From Hygrocybe punicea (Eukaryota; Basidiomycota; Agaricomycetes; Agaricales; Hygrophoraceae), in contig OY744467.1 of NCBI GenBank assembly GCA_963556145.1, positions 372,001 to 436,000 of the forward strand: a stretch of DNA of 64,000 bases. Reading direction: 5' to 3'. Of this stretch, positions 1 to 9,364 are shown piece by piece (position 1 is the stretch's first letter; every line of letters begins with the position of its first letter). The notes below the pieces were generated by a model. The model saw only the letters and a program-made list of their open reading frames with translations, did not search any database and was not told where the DNA came from. The position numbers and the translations under genes are program-made.

Positions 1-1
1 C

Positions 2-817
2 GTTCAAAAACTCTTTGGCGAGCTTCTCCATGCCAGCCTTGTCATTCCAGCAGGATGCGCTTACCTCTCCAGACTGGAGGCTATGCTGGGGATCTTCCAC
101 GATAATCCTTTCAAACCAGGCACCCCCCCCCGCAGCACTGCAGAAGATCTTCGCTGGTGGAGACACCTCCTATCCAAACCCGACGTCTCGCGCCCAATCC
201 CCACCCCCGTTCCTGTTATCGACACCAGCTCGTTCTCTGACGCAAGCTCCGGTTTCGGCATTGCAGTCACAATTGGGCCGCTCTGGCATGCCTGGCACCT
301 CCTCCCAGGATGGCAGCGTGACAACAGGGACATCGGCTGGGCAGAAGCAGTCGGGTTCAAATTCTTGGTCCACTATGCTATCGCCTGCTATCCTCCAGGC
401 TCTCACCTCAAGGTCTTTGGGGACAACAACGGAGTCGTCCAGGGCTGGTGGAGAGGCCAGAGCCGCAACTCCCAGATCAACGACGTCTTCAAAAGGATCC
501 ACACCCTCACGGCCCCCTCCTCCTACGTCATCCACACAAGATTCATTCCCAGCAAACACAACCCAGCCGACGGCCCATCTAGAGGCATATACCCCCCTCT
601 CTCCCTCCTACTTCCCCCCATCGAAATACCTGCTGACCTCTCCCGCTTCGTCGTCAACTTCGACTCCTGTGTTCCAGGATCTGAGCCCTGCTCTCCTGTC
701 CACCCTGCTCCAGCACTCCCCAAGACAAAACCGCGTCGGGATGCCACTGCCCCCCCCGACTGCCACATCCCCTTCACTCTCGAACAGCAGGCGACGGACT
801 GGAGCAACAGTGGGTAG
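2..817 (+). CDS. DIRS-type reverse transcriptase/RNase H, C-terminal part
   Basis: The frame is open at the window edge, so the start is missing. It would copy element RNA into DNA and remove the RNA strand. The visible part begins with the connection region after the RT fingers and palm (LHASLVIPAG, then LSRLEAMLG), followed by an RNase H fold: the strand with DTSSFSDASSGFG gives the first acidic residues, VFGDNNGVVQGWW the next, and RFIPSKHNPADGPSRG the typical C-terminal H-N-P-AD motif. The RT catalytic motif lies upstream of the window. A proline-rich tail follows and the frame ends at TAG 815-817, inside the overlapping recombinase frame. The visible part has no internal stop. Confidence 0.75.
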   Translation, partial: VQKLFGELLHASLVIPAGCAYLSRLEAMLGIFHDNPFKPGTPPRSTAEDLRWWRHLLSKPDVSRPIPTPVPVIDTSSFSDASSGFGIAVTIGPLWHAWHLLPGWQRDNRDIGWAEAVGFKFLVHYAIACYPPGSHLKVFGDNNGVVQGWWRGQSRNSQINDVFKRIHTLTAPSSYVIHTRFIPSKHNPADGPSRGIYPPLSLLLPPIEIPADLSRFVVNFDSCVPGSEPCSPVHPAPALPKTKPRRDATAPPDCHIPFTLEQQATDWSNSG

Positions 818-2027
818 GCCAGCAAAGGCCCCGGCATGGAACTCCCCCCTGCCTTCCCAAGGTCCCCGCCCCCACGCCCCCGCTCCCTACCACCAGGGCC
901 TAACACCCTCTCCGTCCCTCCTCCGCCCCCACTGCCTTGCTTGGGACCACCTCCGGATCTGGCGCCCCCTGCAGGCTCGCACCATCCTAGATGAACAAGG
1001 GATCCCAACAAACCTGGCGCCAGAGGATCTCACATGCATCGCGGATGTACTTGAACACACCTGGGCAGAGAACACTCGAGAGACCTATGGTACCAGTCTC
1101 CTCCTCTTTCATGTCTTCTGCGACAAAAAGAACCTTCTGGAATCCCAACGGGCCCTGGCCAGCAGCGTCGTGCTGTCCGCCTTCACCGCCACCCTCACGG
1201 GCTCCTATGCTGCCAAGTCCATCGGCAACTACCTTTATGGGGTCCGAGCTTGGCATATCATCCATGGCATCCCTTGGCACCCAAACAACCTCGAGACGCA
1301 AGGCATCCTGAAGGCCGCCAATGCCCTCCGCCCCGCCTCATCCAAAAGGAAACCCCGTCTCCCCTTCACCGTTGACTACATCGTGGCGCTCTGGTCCCAG
1401 CTCGACCTATCAGCCCCCCTCGACGCGGCCATCTTCGGCTGCCTCACCACAACCTCCTACTCAGCAGCCCACCTTGGCGAGTTCACGGTAAAAAACCTGA
1501 AGCCGGGGACCTTTCACAGCTCAACACACGTCACGCCAGCCCACGTCACCTCAGTCCGTGACCGCAACAACCTGGAAATGACCTCCTTCCACCTCCCCTG
1601 CACAAAAACCTCCTCCTCTGGGGAAGATGTTTCCTGGGCAAGGCAACTCGGCAGCTCAGACCCCGAAGCGGCCCTGAACAACCACCTCCAGTTGAACCAG
1701 CCCCCCGTGGATGGCCCTCTCTTCGCTTACCGCCACGGCAAGGGCTTCCGAGCCCTCACCAAATCCAAAATGTTGGAGTGCCTAGCCAAGGCAGCACGTA
1801 GGTTGAACATAGACCCCCTCCAAGGCCACGGCATCCGCATAGGCTCGACTTTCGAATACCTCCTTCGAGGCATCCCCTTTGAGGTCATGAAGGTCAAGGG
1901 GCGCTGGGCCAGCGACTCATTCCTCCTATACCTAAGGAAGCACGCACAGATCATGGCCCCGTACATGCAAGCCATCCCCGCCCTGCATGATAGCATCATC
2001 CGTCTCACCATGCCTCCAGTCCGCTAG
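741..2027 (+). CDS. DIRS-type tyrosine recombinase
   Basis: This would integrate the circular DNA form of the element by site-specific recombination. The frame is open from position 15, but that early part is the shadow of the RT/RNase H frame, so I start at ATG 741 (about 428 aa); a later start is possible. After a proline-rich linker, an N-terminal core-binding region (WAENTRETYGTSLLLFHVFC) is followed by the catalytic domain. HGIR near residue 362 fits the H-x-x-R box, GRW lies about 30 residues later, and the LLYLRKHAQIMAPY segment offers the nucleophilic tyrosine. The first arginine of the catalytic set is not unambiguous by eye. The frame is uninterrupted, unlike most other elements here, so this may be a young copy. 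Confidence 0.72.
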   Translation: MPLPPPTATSPSLSNSRRRTGATVGRPAKAPAWNSPLPSQGPRPHAPAPYHQGLTPSPSLLRPHCLAWDHLRIWRPLQARTILDEQGIPTNLAPEDLTCIADVLEHTWAENTRETYGTSLLLFHVFCDKKNLLESQRALASSVVLSAFTATLTGSYAAKSIGNYLYGVRAWHIIHGIPWHPNNLETQGILKAANALRPASSKRKPRLPFTVDYIVALWSQLDLSAPLDAAIFGCLTTTSYSAAHLGEFTVKNLKPGTFHSSTHVTPAHVTSVRDRNNLEMTSFHLPCTKTSSSGEDVSWARQLGSSDPEAALNNHLQLNQPPVDGPLFAYRHGKGFRALTKSKMLECLAKAARRLNIDPLQGHGIRIGSTFEYLLRGIPFEVMKVKGRWASDSFLLYLRKHAQIMAPYMQAIPALHDSIIRLTMPPVR

Positions 2028-2289
2028 AATGTTTTGTGAGTTCCTTTCTCAGCCGTCTCCTAGAAAATGGGAACCGATGCTCGCTCGATGCGTCGTCGTC
2101 CTCCTACCTAGGCACTGGGATTTGCTGCTCACATTGGTTCCTTCCCACAGACAGAACCATCCTTCTCAGGGCCGGGAAGCCCCCTGGCTTTCACCCAACC
2201 CTCTCTTCATTCACTCTTCCCCTCTCCCAATTTCTTACAAGTAGCTACATGCCTTGCTCCTCCCTACCTCTCTTCAATCTAAGCTTCAC

Positions 2290-3868
2290 CGTAACGGACT
2301 CTCAAAGAACAGAAATCATCGATTTGTGGTTCTTGCACCAACTGGTGGTGCTGCTGCCCTTGTAAATGGATCTACATATCACTCCATTCTGGGAATTAAT
2401 CAGGGAGGATCATCTCGTTCCCTTGCACAAGTCCATGCCAATCTTGATGGTGTGGATTACATTTTCATTGATGAGGTGTCAATGTTATCTTGCAGAGATA
2501 TGTATAAAATCAGTGCTCAGTGTACAAAAGCACGTGGTGTTTATGATGAACCCTTTGGTGGCATTAATATGATATTTGCAGGAGATTTTGGCCAACTTCC
2601 ATTGGCTATGAGTAGTGCTCCTTTGTACTGTGGAACCATTGGTGTCCAAATCAATTCCAGTCAAACTATAGCAAATCAGGAAGCTGCTATAGGCAAAGCT
2701 CTTTGGCATCAAATTACAACAGTTGTTATATTATGTGAAAATATGAGACAAACCAATCAGTCAGAAGATGTCCAACTGAGACTGGCTTTGGGAAACATGA
2801 GATACAAAGCATGTACTCCCAATTACATTGCATTTCTTCGTACTTGTGTTGCAGGAAAAGGTCCAAATGATCCAAAATTAGCCCAAAAGAAATTCGGGAA
2901 TGTGTCAGTCATAACTGCATTGAATGCACAAAAAGACAAAATCAATGAACTTGGTATTCAATGTTTTGCTGCTAAAAATAGGAGACCATTAACATCATTC
3001 TATTCCATAGACAGATGGAATGATCCTACTAGTTCCAATAGCAAAAGAAAATCTCATCACATGTCAACAATTTTGGATCCTATTTGACACACAAAGATAT
3101 TGGAACCTTCACTCCAAAAGCTACTTTGGAGCCAACCACATGCATCATCCTCTGATCATATACCAGGAAGATTGGACTTATGTGTAGGCATGCCAGTGAT
3201 GCTGAGAAACAATGATGCAACAGAGTGCTGCATTACCAAAGGAGCAGAGGGCATAGTTGTGGGTTGGCAGAGTGCAATAGGTCCTGAGCAACAAACTGTA
3301 CTGGACACTTCATTTGTCAGATTATTGAATCCTCCAAAAAAAATTAACATAGAAGGACTTCCTGAAAATGTGGTGCCGATTACAAAACATGTCACGTCCA
3401 CCATGTGCTCATTACCCAATGATGATGTGATATCTTTGTCAAGAGAACAAGTGTTGGTACTGCCTAATTTTGCAATGACTGATTATGCATGTCAAGGACG
3501 TACTCATCCTAACAATGTAGTCGACCTCAGTAGTTGTAGAAACCACCAATCCTATTATACTTGCTTATCAAGAAGTACTTCTGCAGCAGGAACTATCACC
3601 ATGCAAGGCTTTGATCCTAAAGTAATTACTAGGGGTGCTTCTGGATATCTCAGGCAAGAATTCAGAGAATTAGAACTGCTTGATGAGATTACCAAACTGG
3701 AATATCAAGGATTATTACCAGACCATGTCAAGGGAGATCAGCGAAATTCTATCATTAATGGAAAGGAAAGTCATATATTCCAAAAAACATTCATCATGCT
3801 ATTGCATGGAAAGCCACGGAGCAACTAAATCAATACACAACACAACCCTCTCCATGGCAATTAATTAA
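2290..3868 (+). pseudogene. Helitron PIF1-like DNA helicase, truncated and frameshifted
   Basis: Superfamily 1B helicase that would unwind DNA during rolling-circle transposition. The Walker A motif is missing because the 5' end is cut. What remains in order: motif Ia (VVLAPTGGAA), Walker B (FIDEVSML), motif III (FAGDFGQLP), motif IV (ENMRQ), then after a gap motifs V/VI (DYACQGRTH, YTCLSRS). An in-frame TGA at 3085-3087 interrupts the frame, which continues from 3088 without a shift. Near 3765 a one-base shift moves the reading into the frame of the following protease-like domain (residues around PKNIHHAIAW). Probably not functional. Confidence 0.82.
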
Positions 3869-3872
3869 ACCT

Positions 3873-4868
3873 ATGAACAAAAATCAAAAGGCAGATTTCA
3901 GAAACCTCAACTTTGTTCCTGCAAAAGGAACTGTTCCAATCACTGTCACTCATAAAAATTCCACAGCCAATGTATTGCAAAATAACAAACGAAAATTACA
4001 ACAAGTTGTAAGTTCATCTTCCATAGTGAAAAAAAGACAAAAAACAAGTACTATTGAATTAAATGAACCAAAAGGGTTTATATGGGATGCGCAAGATTGG
4101 AGCTGTGCTTATGATTCACTCTTTACAATATTACTAGCAATATGGAATGAAGATCCATCAAGTTGGAAAAAAAGATTCAATAGCATCAATGAAATATTAA
4201 AGATTTTGAGCTTAGGATTCAAACGATCAAAGAATAACACAACAGATTTAGAAACAGTTAGAAATACAATCAGACATTTATTGCATCAAGATAAACCCGA
4301 AATAGTTCCTTATGGTCAAGTTGGCATTGCCATAAGTGATTTGGCCCATTATATAATGAAAGCAAATGAACCAATGACTTCAACTTGTCTTAAATGTATG
4401 AATTGTGAAAACATAACCATTCTGGAAAATGATAGATGTGATGCCATCTTTCATTGTTCATATTCATTTTCTGGAAGAATCTCAGCATGTCTTGCTCAAA
4501 TCATAGTTAATAGACAACAGCACAAATGTCAATTGTGTTGGGGAGAGATTACTAAATTTATTGCATTTAACAAAATTCCACCTCTAATCATGTTTACAGT
4601 TGACTCTATTGAGAATTTAATAGTTAGTCAAATTATAAACTTGTCAATTGATGACATATCCACTGCTTTCACATTGAGAGGAATTGTGTACTTTGGTGAT
4701 GCACATTTTACTGCCCGTATATTCATCGACAGTATGGTATGGTTTCATGATGGTATATCAACCAGATCAATTTGTATTAATGAAGGTGATATAGATGACT
4801 TTTCAAATATTAATTTATTGTCATGTAATGGTAATAATTCTGTACTGTTTATATATGCTCAATCTTAA
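3873..4868 (+). CDS. Helitron C-terminal cysteine-protease-like (USP-like) domain
   Basis: About 331 aa from ATG 3873, though the frame runs in from upstream and is probably the end of the Helitron polyprotein. The segment WDAQDWSCAYDSLFTIL has the look of a protease Cys box (the C of SCAYDS as nucleophile). Two CxxC pairs in the middle (CLKCMNC, CQLCWG) could bind zinc. Near the end, TLRGIVYFGDAHFTARI followed by WFHDG resembles the His box of ubiquitin-specific proteases. The family assignment rests on these motifs alone. The role in transposition is unknown; cleavage of the polyprotein or removal of ubiquitin are guesses. A second copy with one stop lies at 60871-61770. Confidence 0.6.
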   Translation: MNKNQKADFRNLNFVPAKGTVPITVTHKNSTANVLQNNKRKLQQVVSSSSIVKKRQKTSTIELNEPKGFIWDAQDWSCAYDSLFTILLAIWNEDPSSWKKRFNSINEILKILSLGFKRSKNNTTDLETVRNTIRHLLHQDKPEIVPYGQVGIAISDLAHYIMKANEPMTSTCLKCMNCENITILENDRCDAIFHCSYSFSGRISACLAQIIVNRQQHKCQLCWGEITKFIAFNKIPPLIMFTVDSIENLIVSQIINLSIDDISTAFTLRGIVYFGDAHFTARIFIDSMVWFHDGISTRSICINEGDIDDFSNINLLSCNGNNSVLFIYAQS

Positions 4869-4905
4869 TATTTGTTCTGTTGCTAAAAAAAGGGATGAGT
4901 AACAT

Positions 4906-4937
4906 GCCATGCAATGCAATGGCCCACACCCCACTAG
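4906..4937 (+). other. Helitron 1 3' terminus: hairpin + CTAG
   Basis: An imperfect hairpin at 4906-4923 (GCCAT...ATGGC arms, further pairing with one bulge) is followed by 10 nt and CTAG at 4934-4937. This is the canonical Helitron 3' end (hairpin 10-12 nt upstream of CTRR). The minus-strand copy at 60802-60833 has the same structure, and similarity between the copies stops at CTAG. Confidence 0.8.
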
Positions 4938-6464
4938 TGACTCATGAAGAACTTTTGTTGGAGGAAACATGCATGCCTTCATCGACACAGTTCATTAGGG
5001 CCCCCACCACATGTCCAAACATCAGATACCATGTCTTGCACATCAACAACCAAATGAAACCAGCGAACCAAATAGCCATTGACCTGGCTTCATATTTGCA
5101 ACAAACCACCTTCACCTCTCAATGGCGTGGTATCATCTTCTGCATTGACATCCCAACTGTCAACAAAATTGCTAAACATTTTGGAGACCGCAAATCTCAC
5201 TCCCAGATGCCATCTGACCTGAAGGTGCAGTTTCAAGAGTCATGGTATCAAGGACATCACCAGTGGATGGTGGCAACCTCTGGCTTTATGCATGGCATTG
5301 ATCATCCAGATGTCCAAGCCATTTTGTTCATTGGAATACCTTTTGGTGCCATCAACATTGAGCAAGGTGCAGGACAAGCAGGACGTAGTGGCCAACCTGC
5401 ATTTGTGTTTTTGCCTCACAGCAACAACACCATATTCTGTTCAGTTGATGGCTGGGAGGACTGTCAATGAATTGCAGCAGCTGGAGAATGGGCACAAACC
5501 AATATAGAATGTCGAAGAAAAGTTATGACTTGTCTCATGGATGGTGGAGATGGCATGGATTGCACTGAGATAGAAGGTGCAGAGCAGTGCGACCTTTGTG
5601 ATCCAAACATGGAGCTTCTCCATGCAGTCAGAAAACTCATGGCCAAGGACACATCACAATCAAATACCATGGATATCAAGGACGATTATGACTTGGGAAG
5701 TTGGGATGATGCTGAACACTGATATAAAATCATTGTGTGGAGCCCCACTCAGCTCCAATGTTGTCTCATCCTTCTCAGGTCCATCTACTGAGCCCATACC
5801 TCAAACATCGCCAGTCGCAACAGGCTCTGCAGGACCAGTAACAAAACCTACACCTCAAGTACTTCCTCCTGCAGCAATCACTCTACCAACCGGTGTCTGA
5901 CCATCGATGGCTGTGCAGCTAGATGTAGCTGTTTATGCACAACATATGCAAAGCAGGAAGGCAAAGGCTGCAGAACTTGGAGCCATGACAAGATATCTCT
6001 ATGGAAAGTGCATCATTCGTTGGGTATGGAAAGAACATTGCGATGTGGTCAAGACCTCAAACCATACCTACTTCATCAGCTGTCATGGTCCAGAGGATGT
6101 CTTTGTCAACAATGCCATCCGATGGTTCGATCTCAAGAAAAACTACTTCAGATCTTTTCAAAAGTACAAATATTGCTGGCAATGTGGCTTGCCTCAGGGA
6201 AAACATTTGCCATCGACACATCCTGTCTTTGCTCCTGAAAAAATGGTGGCATGTCCATTTGAAGATTTTGTTGTGGTGCTTTGCTGGTTTGTCTTTATCA
6301 ATCCAGCCATATTTAAAGAGGCCACAAAAGTATTTTCTGGTCTGATAAGAGAAATGAGGGTCCAGGAATTTGGCATGTGGGCCAAGGAACAGGCCAACCC
6401 TGGATCATTTTATAATGGCTTAGAGTTGATTGTATGGTTATGGCTGCATCACAACAGAATGTAG
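4938..6464 (+). pseudogene. RecQ-like helicase, C-terminal part, frameshifted
   Basis: The first open block (to 5470) contains the second RecA-like domain of a RecQ-type helicase: VATSGFMHGIDHPDVQ (motif V) and EQGAGQAGRSGQ (motif VI, with Q for the usual R). Frame changes follow. The block near 5525-5722 has the zinc-binding signature of RecQ proteins (CTEIEGAEQCDLCDPN). The block 5907-6464 holds a cysteine-rich tail (CWQCGLPQGKH) that I associate with basidiomycete RecQ/telomere-linked helicases. The N-terminal half (Walker A, DEAH) is missing because Helitron 1 sits immediately upstream, apparently inserted inside this gene. Such genes are frequent near chromosome ends and in repeats, but no telomere array is present here. 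Confidence 0.72.
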
Positions 6465-6646
6465 ATTGTAACAAATCATCACAGTAACATTATAGATAGT
6501 ATACAAAGAACCTTGCCAGTTTTCTCAGCAAGTTCATGTCAAGTAGAAAGAGCAGTAGAGTCCAATACTGATTATATAACAACTACTTTTGGGATATACA
6601 AAGATAAACAAGGTATAAACTGACTTGAAATGAGTGGTCAGTTTTT

Positions 6647-7014
6647 CTAGGGTATATAGTCCTCATCCATCTCATCTCCCTCTGATGTTTCACCTCCATG
6701 CTGCATGATTGCTCTCAACTTGGAGAGATGACATAGATGTCTCTCCTTGGCCTTCCCACATTTCAGAACGACCTTACTATTAGTAGGGGGAGGGGGGGGG
6801 TGCGATGACGGCCATGTGTGCACTAAGAACATTGGCAGTAATTTTGGCAATGGTGGTGGTGTTGAGGGTAGTATGAAGCACAACATTGGCATTGATCGTA
6901 CCGTTGTCTGCCACAAAGTGTTGGTATTTCCCCACCGTGATGCAGTTGAGGTGGTAGTGGACGTCTTTGAATGTGGTTTTATCCTGAAAGCATGCTCATT
7001 AATAGATTGTCACT
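6647..7014 (-). pseudogene. 3' end of unrecognised spliced gene broken by element A
   Basis: On the minus strand a good 3' splice site (CATGCTTTCAG) near 6990 opens a frame beginning DKTTFKDVHYHLNC and continuing about 65 codons to a proline run. There the frame shifts, probably by slippage in the run of G/C at 6785-6800, and continues as VVLKCGKAKERHLC to GEDEMDEDYIP and a TAG at 6647. I do not recognise the family. The upstream exons probably lie beyond element A at 18676-19215. The stretch 6465-6646 contains nothing I can name, and 7015-7204 would be intron or exon of this gene. Confidence 0.4.
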
Positions 7015-7208
7015 AGAAATACAAAGAACAATGTACTTTGATCATCATGGACGAAAGCCTACGAGATAAAGTGTACAACCCCGGAAAGATTATGTTGTTA
7101 TCTAAGATGTAAATAGATTAATCACAAGAATAGAAAACAAAACAGATGGTACACCATGAATACAACGAGGGGCAAAACAAGTTGTGTTGCTAGTAGTGGC
7201 AGAAATGG

Positions 7209-7992
7209 TGTAGAGGGTCCTCGACCCTCTGAGGCCATAAACTCGATATCTCACGAATCTGCTCGAACCCGACGTCTCCAGTGATCCACGCTCGAACCCG
7301 ACGTAACCCGATGCATACCAACTAGCACGGCCGCTCACGTACTGGGACGGTCCACCTCCTATACTCATGGAATTCCAATTATCGCAGACAGATCTCATTG
7401 GACTTGATTCCCAACTTTGGACTTGCCATATATGCACATCCCCTTGTCCTTTTGGAGATATGTACGAATCTTGAGATCTTTTTCTTGGATATTGACTTTC
7501 CCCTCCATTTTCCTGTCATCATCGCCTCACAACCCACTTCTCATTTCCCCATTTTCATTCCTCTTTGTTCTCTCTCATTGGCCAAGGACTCTCATCCGAA
7601 TCTAGATAGAGATTTTTGTAGTATAAAAACGGTGCCCAAGTGCCGTGTCAAAATAAGAAACCAGTTTCCCAGTTTCCTCTCTCTGAGAATCAGTCTCTCA
7701 GTAAAATCTATCGCACATATAACTCGTCGGTTTCCTCAACACTCTCCCCGTCGTTCTACTGTCTTTATTCCTACATCCCTCGTCACCCGACACCTGACCC
7801 GCTGTACCTGACATCATCGGCTTCTCAGCTTCGACCGGTCTTGTTAGTTATCAGTAGTATTATGTGGCGGCTTTTTACTCTTAGTTTCTTATCATTTCTT
7901 TGAAGCTTGCTAAACTATTCCCTGTCACTTTTACGCTGACACCCCCCAGGTTAGGAGCTTTATTCCGCAGCCACCCTGACCTCACCATTACA
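7209..7992 (+). repeat. Element A 5' LTR
   Basis: 784 bp, TG...CA. A TATA box (TATAAAA, 7622-7628) marks the likely promoter, followed by a short GGTGCCC...GTGCC block able to fold. An 87-codon frame in the R/U5 part (7640-7903) is also present in the 3' LTR but carries no recognisable domain. Confidence 0.9.
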
Positions 7993-8016
7993 TCTGGAGC
8001 CCACTGCGAGGAATAG

Positions 8017-8611
8017 TTTAGCACCACCATAGCTTCCTCTTCCCGTATCCCTCCCTCTGACCATCATCTTCGAGATCTTCCTCGAAGAACTCTTCAACAA
8101 GAACTCTCTTTAGCCGCCTTCGACCTGACCATCGACAATAACTTCTTCCAGCTAGTACCTGACCACCTTGCTCGACATAACAATCTTCCACTCATATCAG
8201 GGTCAAACACCCCCCTATATCTCTCATCTGACAGTCTCAAATCGGTCAATATACCAATAATTACGATAACACCTGACTCATCTGATCTTAGTTCGACACC
8301 CACATTGCCCACATCCCCGACCTTGACTTGGATAGAACCTACATCTACATCTTCGCTCTCGATATCAAAAACTTCATCCTCGTCCTCATCCCGGTCTTCG
8401 TCTTCGCCCACACCATCATTGTCCACATTACCCGACCCACCCATCGTACACCCGACAACCGCTTCATCAACATCTCAGCCCGTTCCAATTGCAACAATGA
8501 CTTTGACCTCTGGATCTTTGACTGCTCCCCACGTTACCGCTCCCCATGTCACCCCATGACAAATGCCCACTCGCGGTCATTCTATGGCCCTGACCTTTGA
8601 CGGGAACCCAC
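8017..8611 (+). pseudogene. Element A gag, N-terminal part
   Basis: The frame opens after a TAG at 8014-8016 and is collinear with gag of element C. It begins with a stretch matching C (RTLQQELSLAAFD), then a Ser/Thr/Pro-rich linker. A TGA at 8557-8559 replaces what is CGA in C. The frame is then cut at 8611 by the solo LTR and resumes at 9365. No clear start codon is visible in either copy; a non-ATG start or a 5' exon is possible. Confidence 0.6.
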
Positions 8612-9364
8612 TGTAGAGGGCTCTCCACCCTCTTAGGTCGGAAACCTGACATATCACAAATCCGCTCCAACCCGACGACTCTAACAATCCCCGCTCCAAC
8701 CCAACATAACCCAGTGCATACCGACTAGCACGGCCGCTCCAGTATGGGATCGGACCGGCTCCCATACTTGCGGAGTTTCAAATATCGTAGAAGGATCTCA
8801 TCGGACTGGAATCCCGACATCAGACTTACCCAGTTAGCGCATACCGTCTCCCTTATGGAGATATACGAAAGTATTTTACATCTTTTTCACTGATTTTACA
8901 TCTCCCCTCTATTTTCCTGTCATCGTTGCCTCGCAACCTTTCTCCTTTGTTCTCTCTCATCGGCCGAGGACTCTCGTCCGAATTTAGATAGGGATTTTTG
9001 TAGTATAAAAAGGTGCCCAAAGCACCGTATCAAAATAAGAAACCAGTCCCCGTTTTCCCCCTCTCTTAGAGTCCCCCTCAGTAGCACATATCGCTCATAC
9101 ACTTTCCCCGGTCTCTCAACCCTCTCTCCATCATTCCACCATCCTTATTATCATACCGGTCATCACCTGACTCCTGACCTGCCATACCCGACATTGTCGG
9201 CTTAGGTCAGTCTCCTCAATAGTCGTAGTACTTAGTTGGCGGCTTTCCTCTTTCTATCCCTTACCCTTATACTGAAGCTAGTTAGACTATTCCACCGTCA
9301 CTTCTATGCTGACACCCACAGGCTAGGATTACTGTTCCGCAGCCACCCCGACCTCGCCATTACA
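8612..9364 (+). repeat. Solo LTR of the A/C family (C-type) inside gag of A
   Basis: 753 bp, TGTAGAGGG...CATTACA, closer to the LTR of element C than to those of A, and lacking about 30 bp present in C. It sits exactly between GGGAACCC and GCTCAACC, which are adjacent in gag of C. The 4-bp flanks are CCAC and CCGC, consistent with a 4-bp duplication with one G-to-A change. No internal region remains, so it is a product of LTR-LTR recombination. Confidence 0.88.

Larger units (their letters stand above)
1..2027 (+). mobile_element. DIRS-like tyrosine-recombinase retrotransposon, 5' part outside window
   Basis: Two coding frames follow each other and overlap: the end of a reverse transcriptase/RNase H frame, then a tyrosine recombinase frame. 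This order and overlap, with no DDE integrase, is the DIRS-class arrangement. The left end lies outside the window. The right boundary is not resolved: coding ends at 2027 and PIF1 helicase similarity starts near 2290, so the element's 3' terminal repeat, or a truncation, lies in 2028-2290. I saw no gene in that stretch. Confidence 0.75.
2290..4937 (+). mobile_element. Helitron 1, 5'-truncated
   Basis: It contains the C-terminal half of an agaricomycete-type Helitron protein, namely a PIF1-like helicase followed by a protease-like domain. The N-terminal and Rep parts are missing, cut near 2290 beside the DIRS element. The right end is set by comparison with Helitron 2 on the minus strand: the copies match through the last exon and a short 3' tail up to CTAG, then diverge completely. 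Flanking sequence starts with T in both copies, as expected for insertion between A and T without target duplication. Confidence 0.8.

Noticed and set aside
15..740. N-terminal 240 codons of the recombinase frame
   Set aside because: This part is the shadow of the RT/RNase H frame; the composition is an unstructured S/P/T stretch.
7640..7903. Frames of 60-137 codons in the LTRs (also 18030-18586)
   Set aside because: They recur only because the LTR recurs; no domain, and they overlap promoter and leader.
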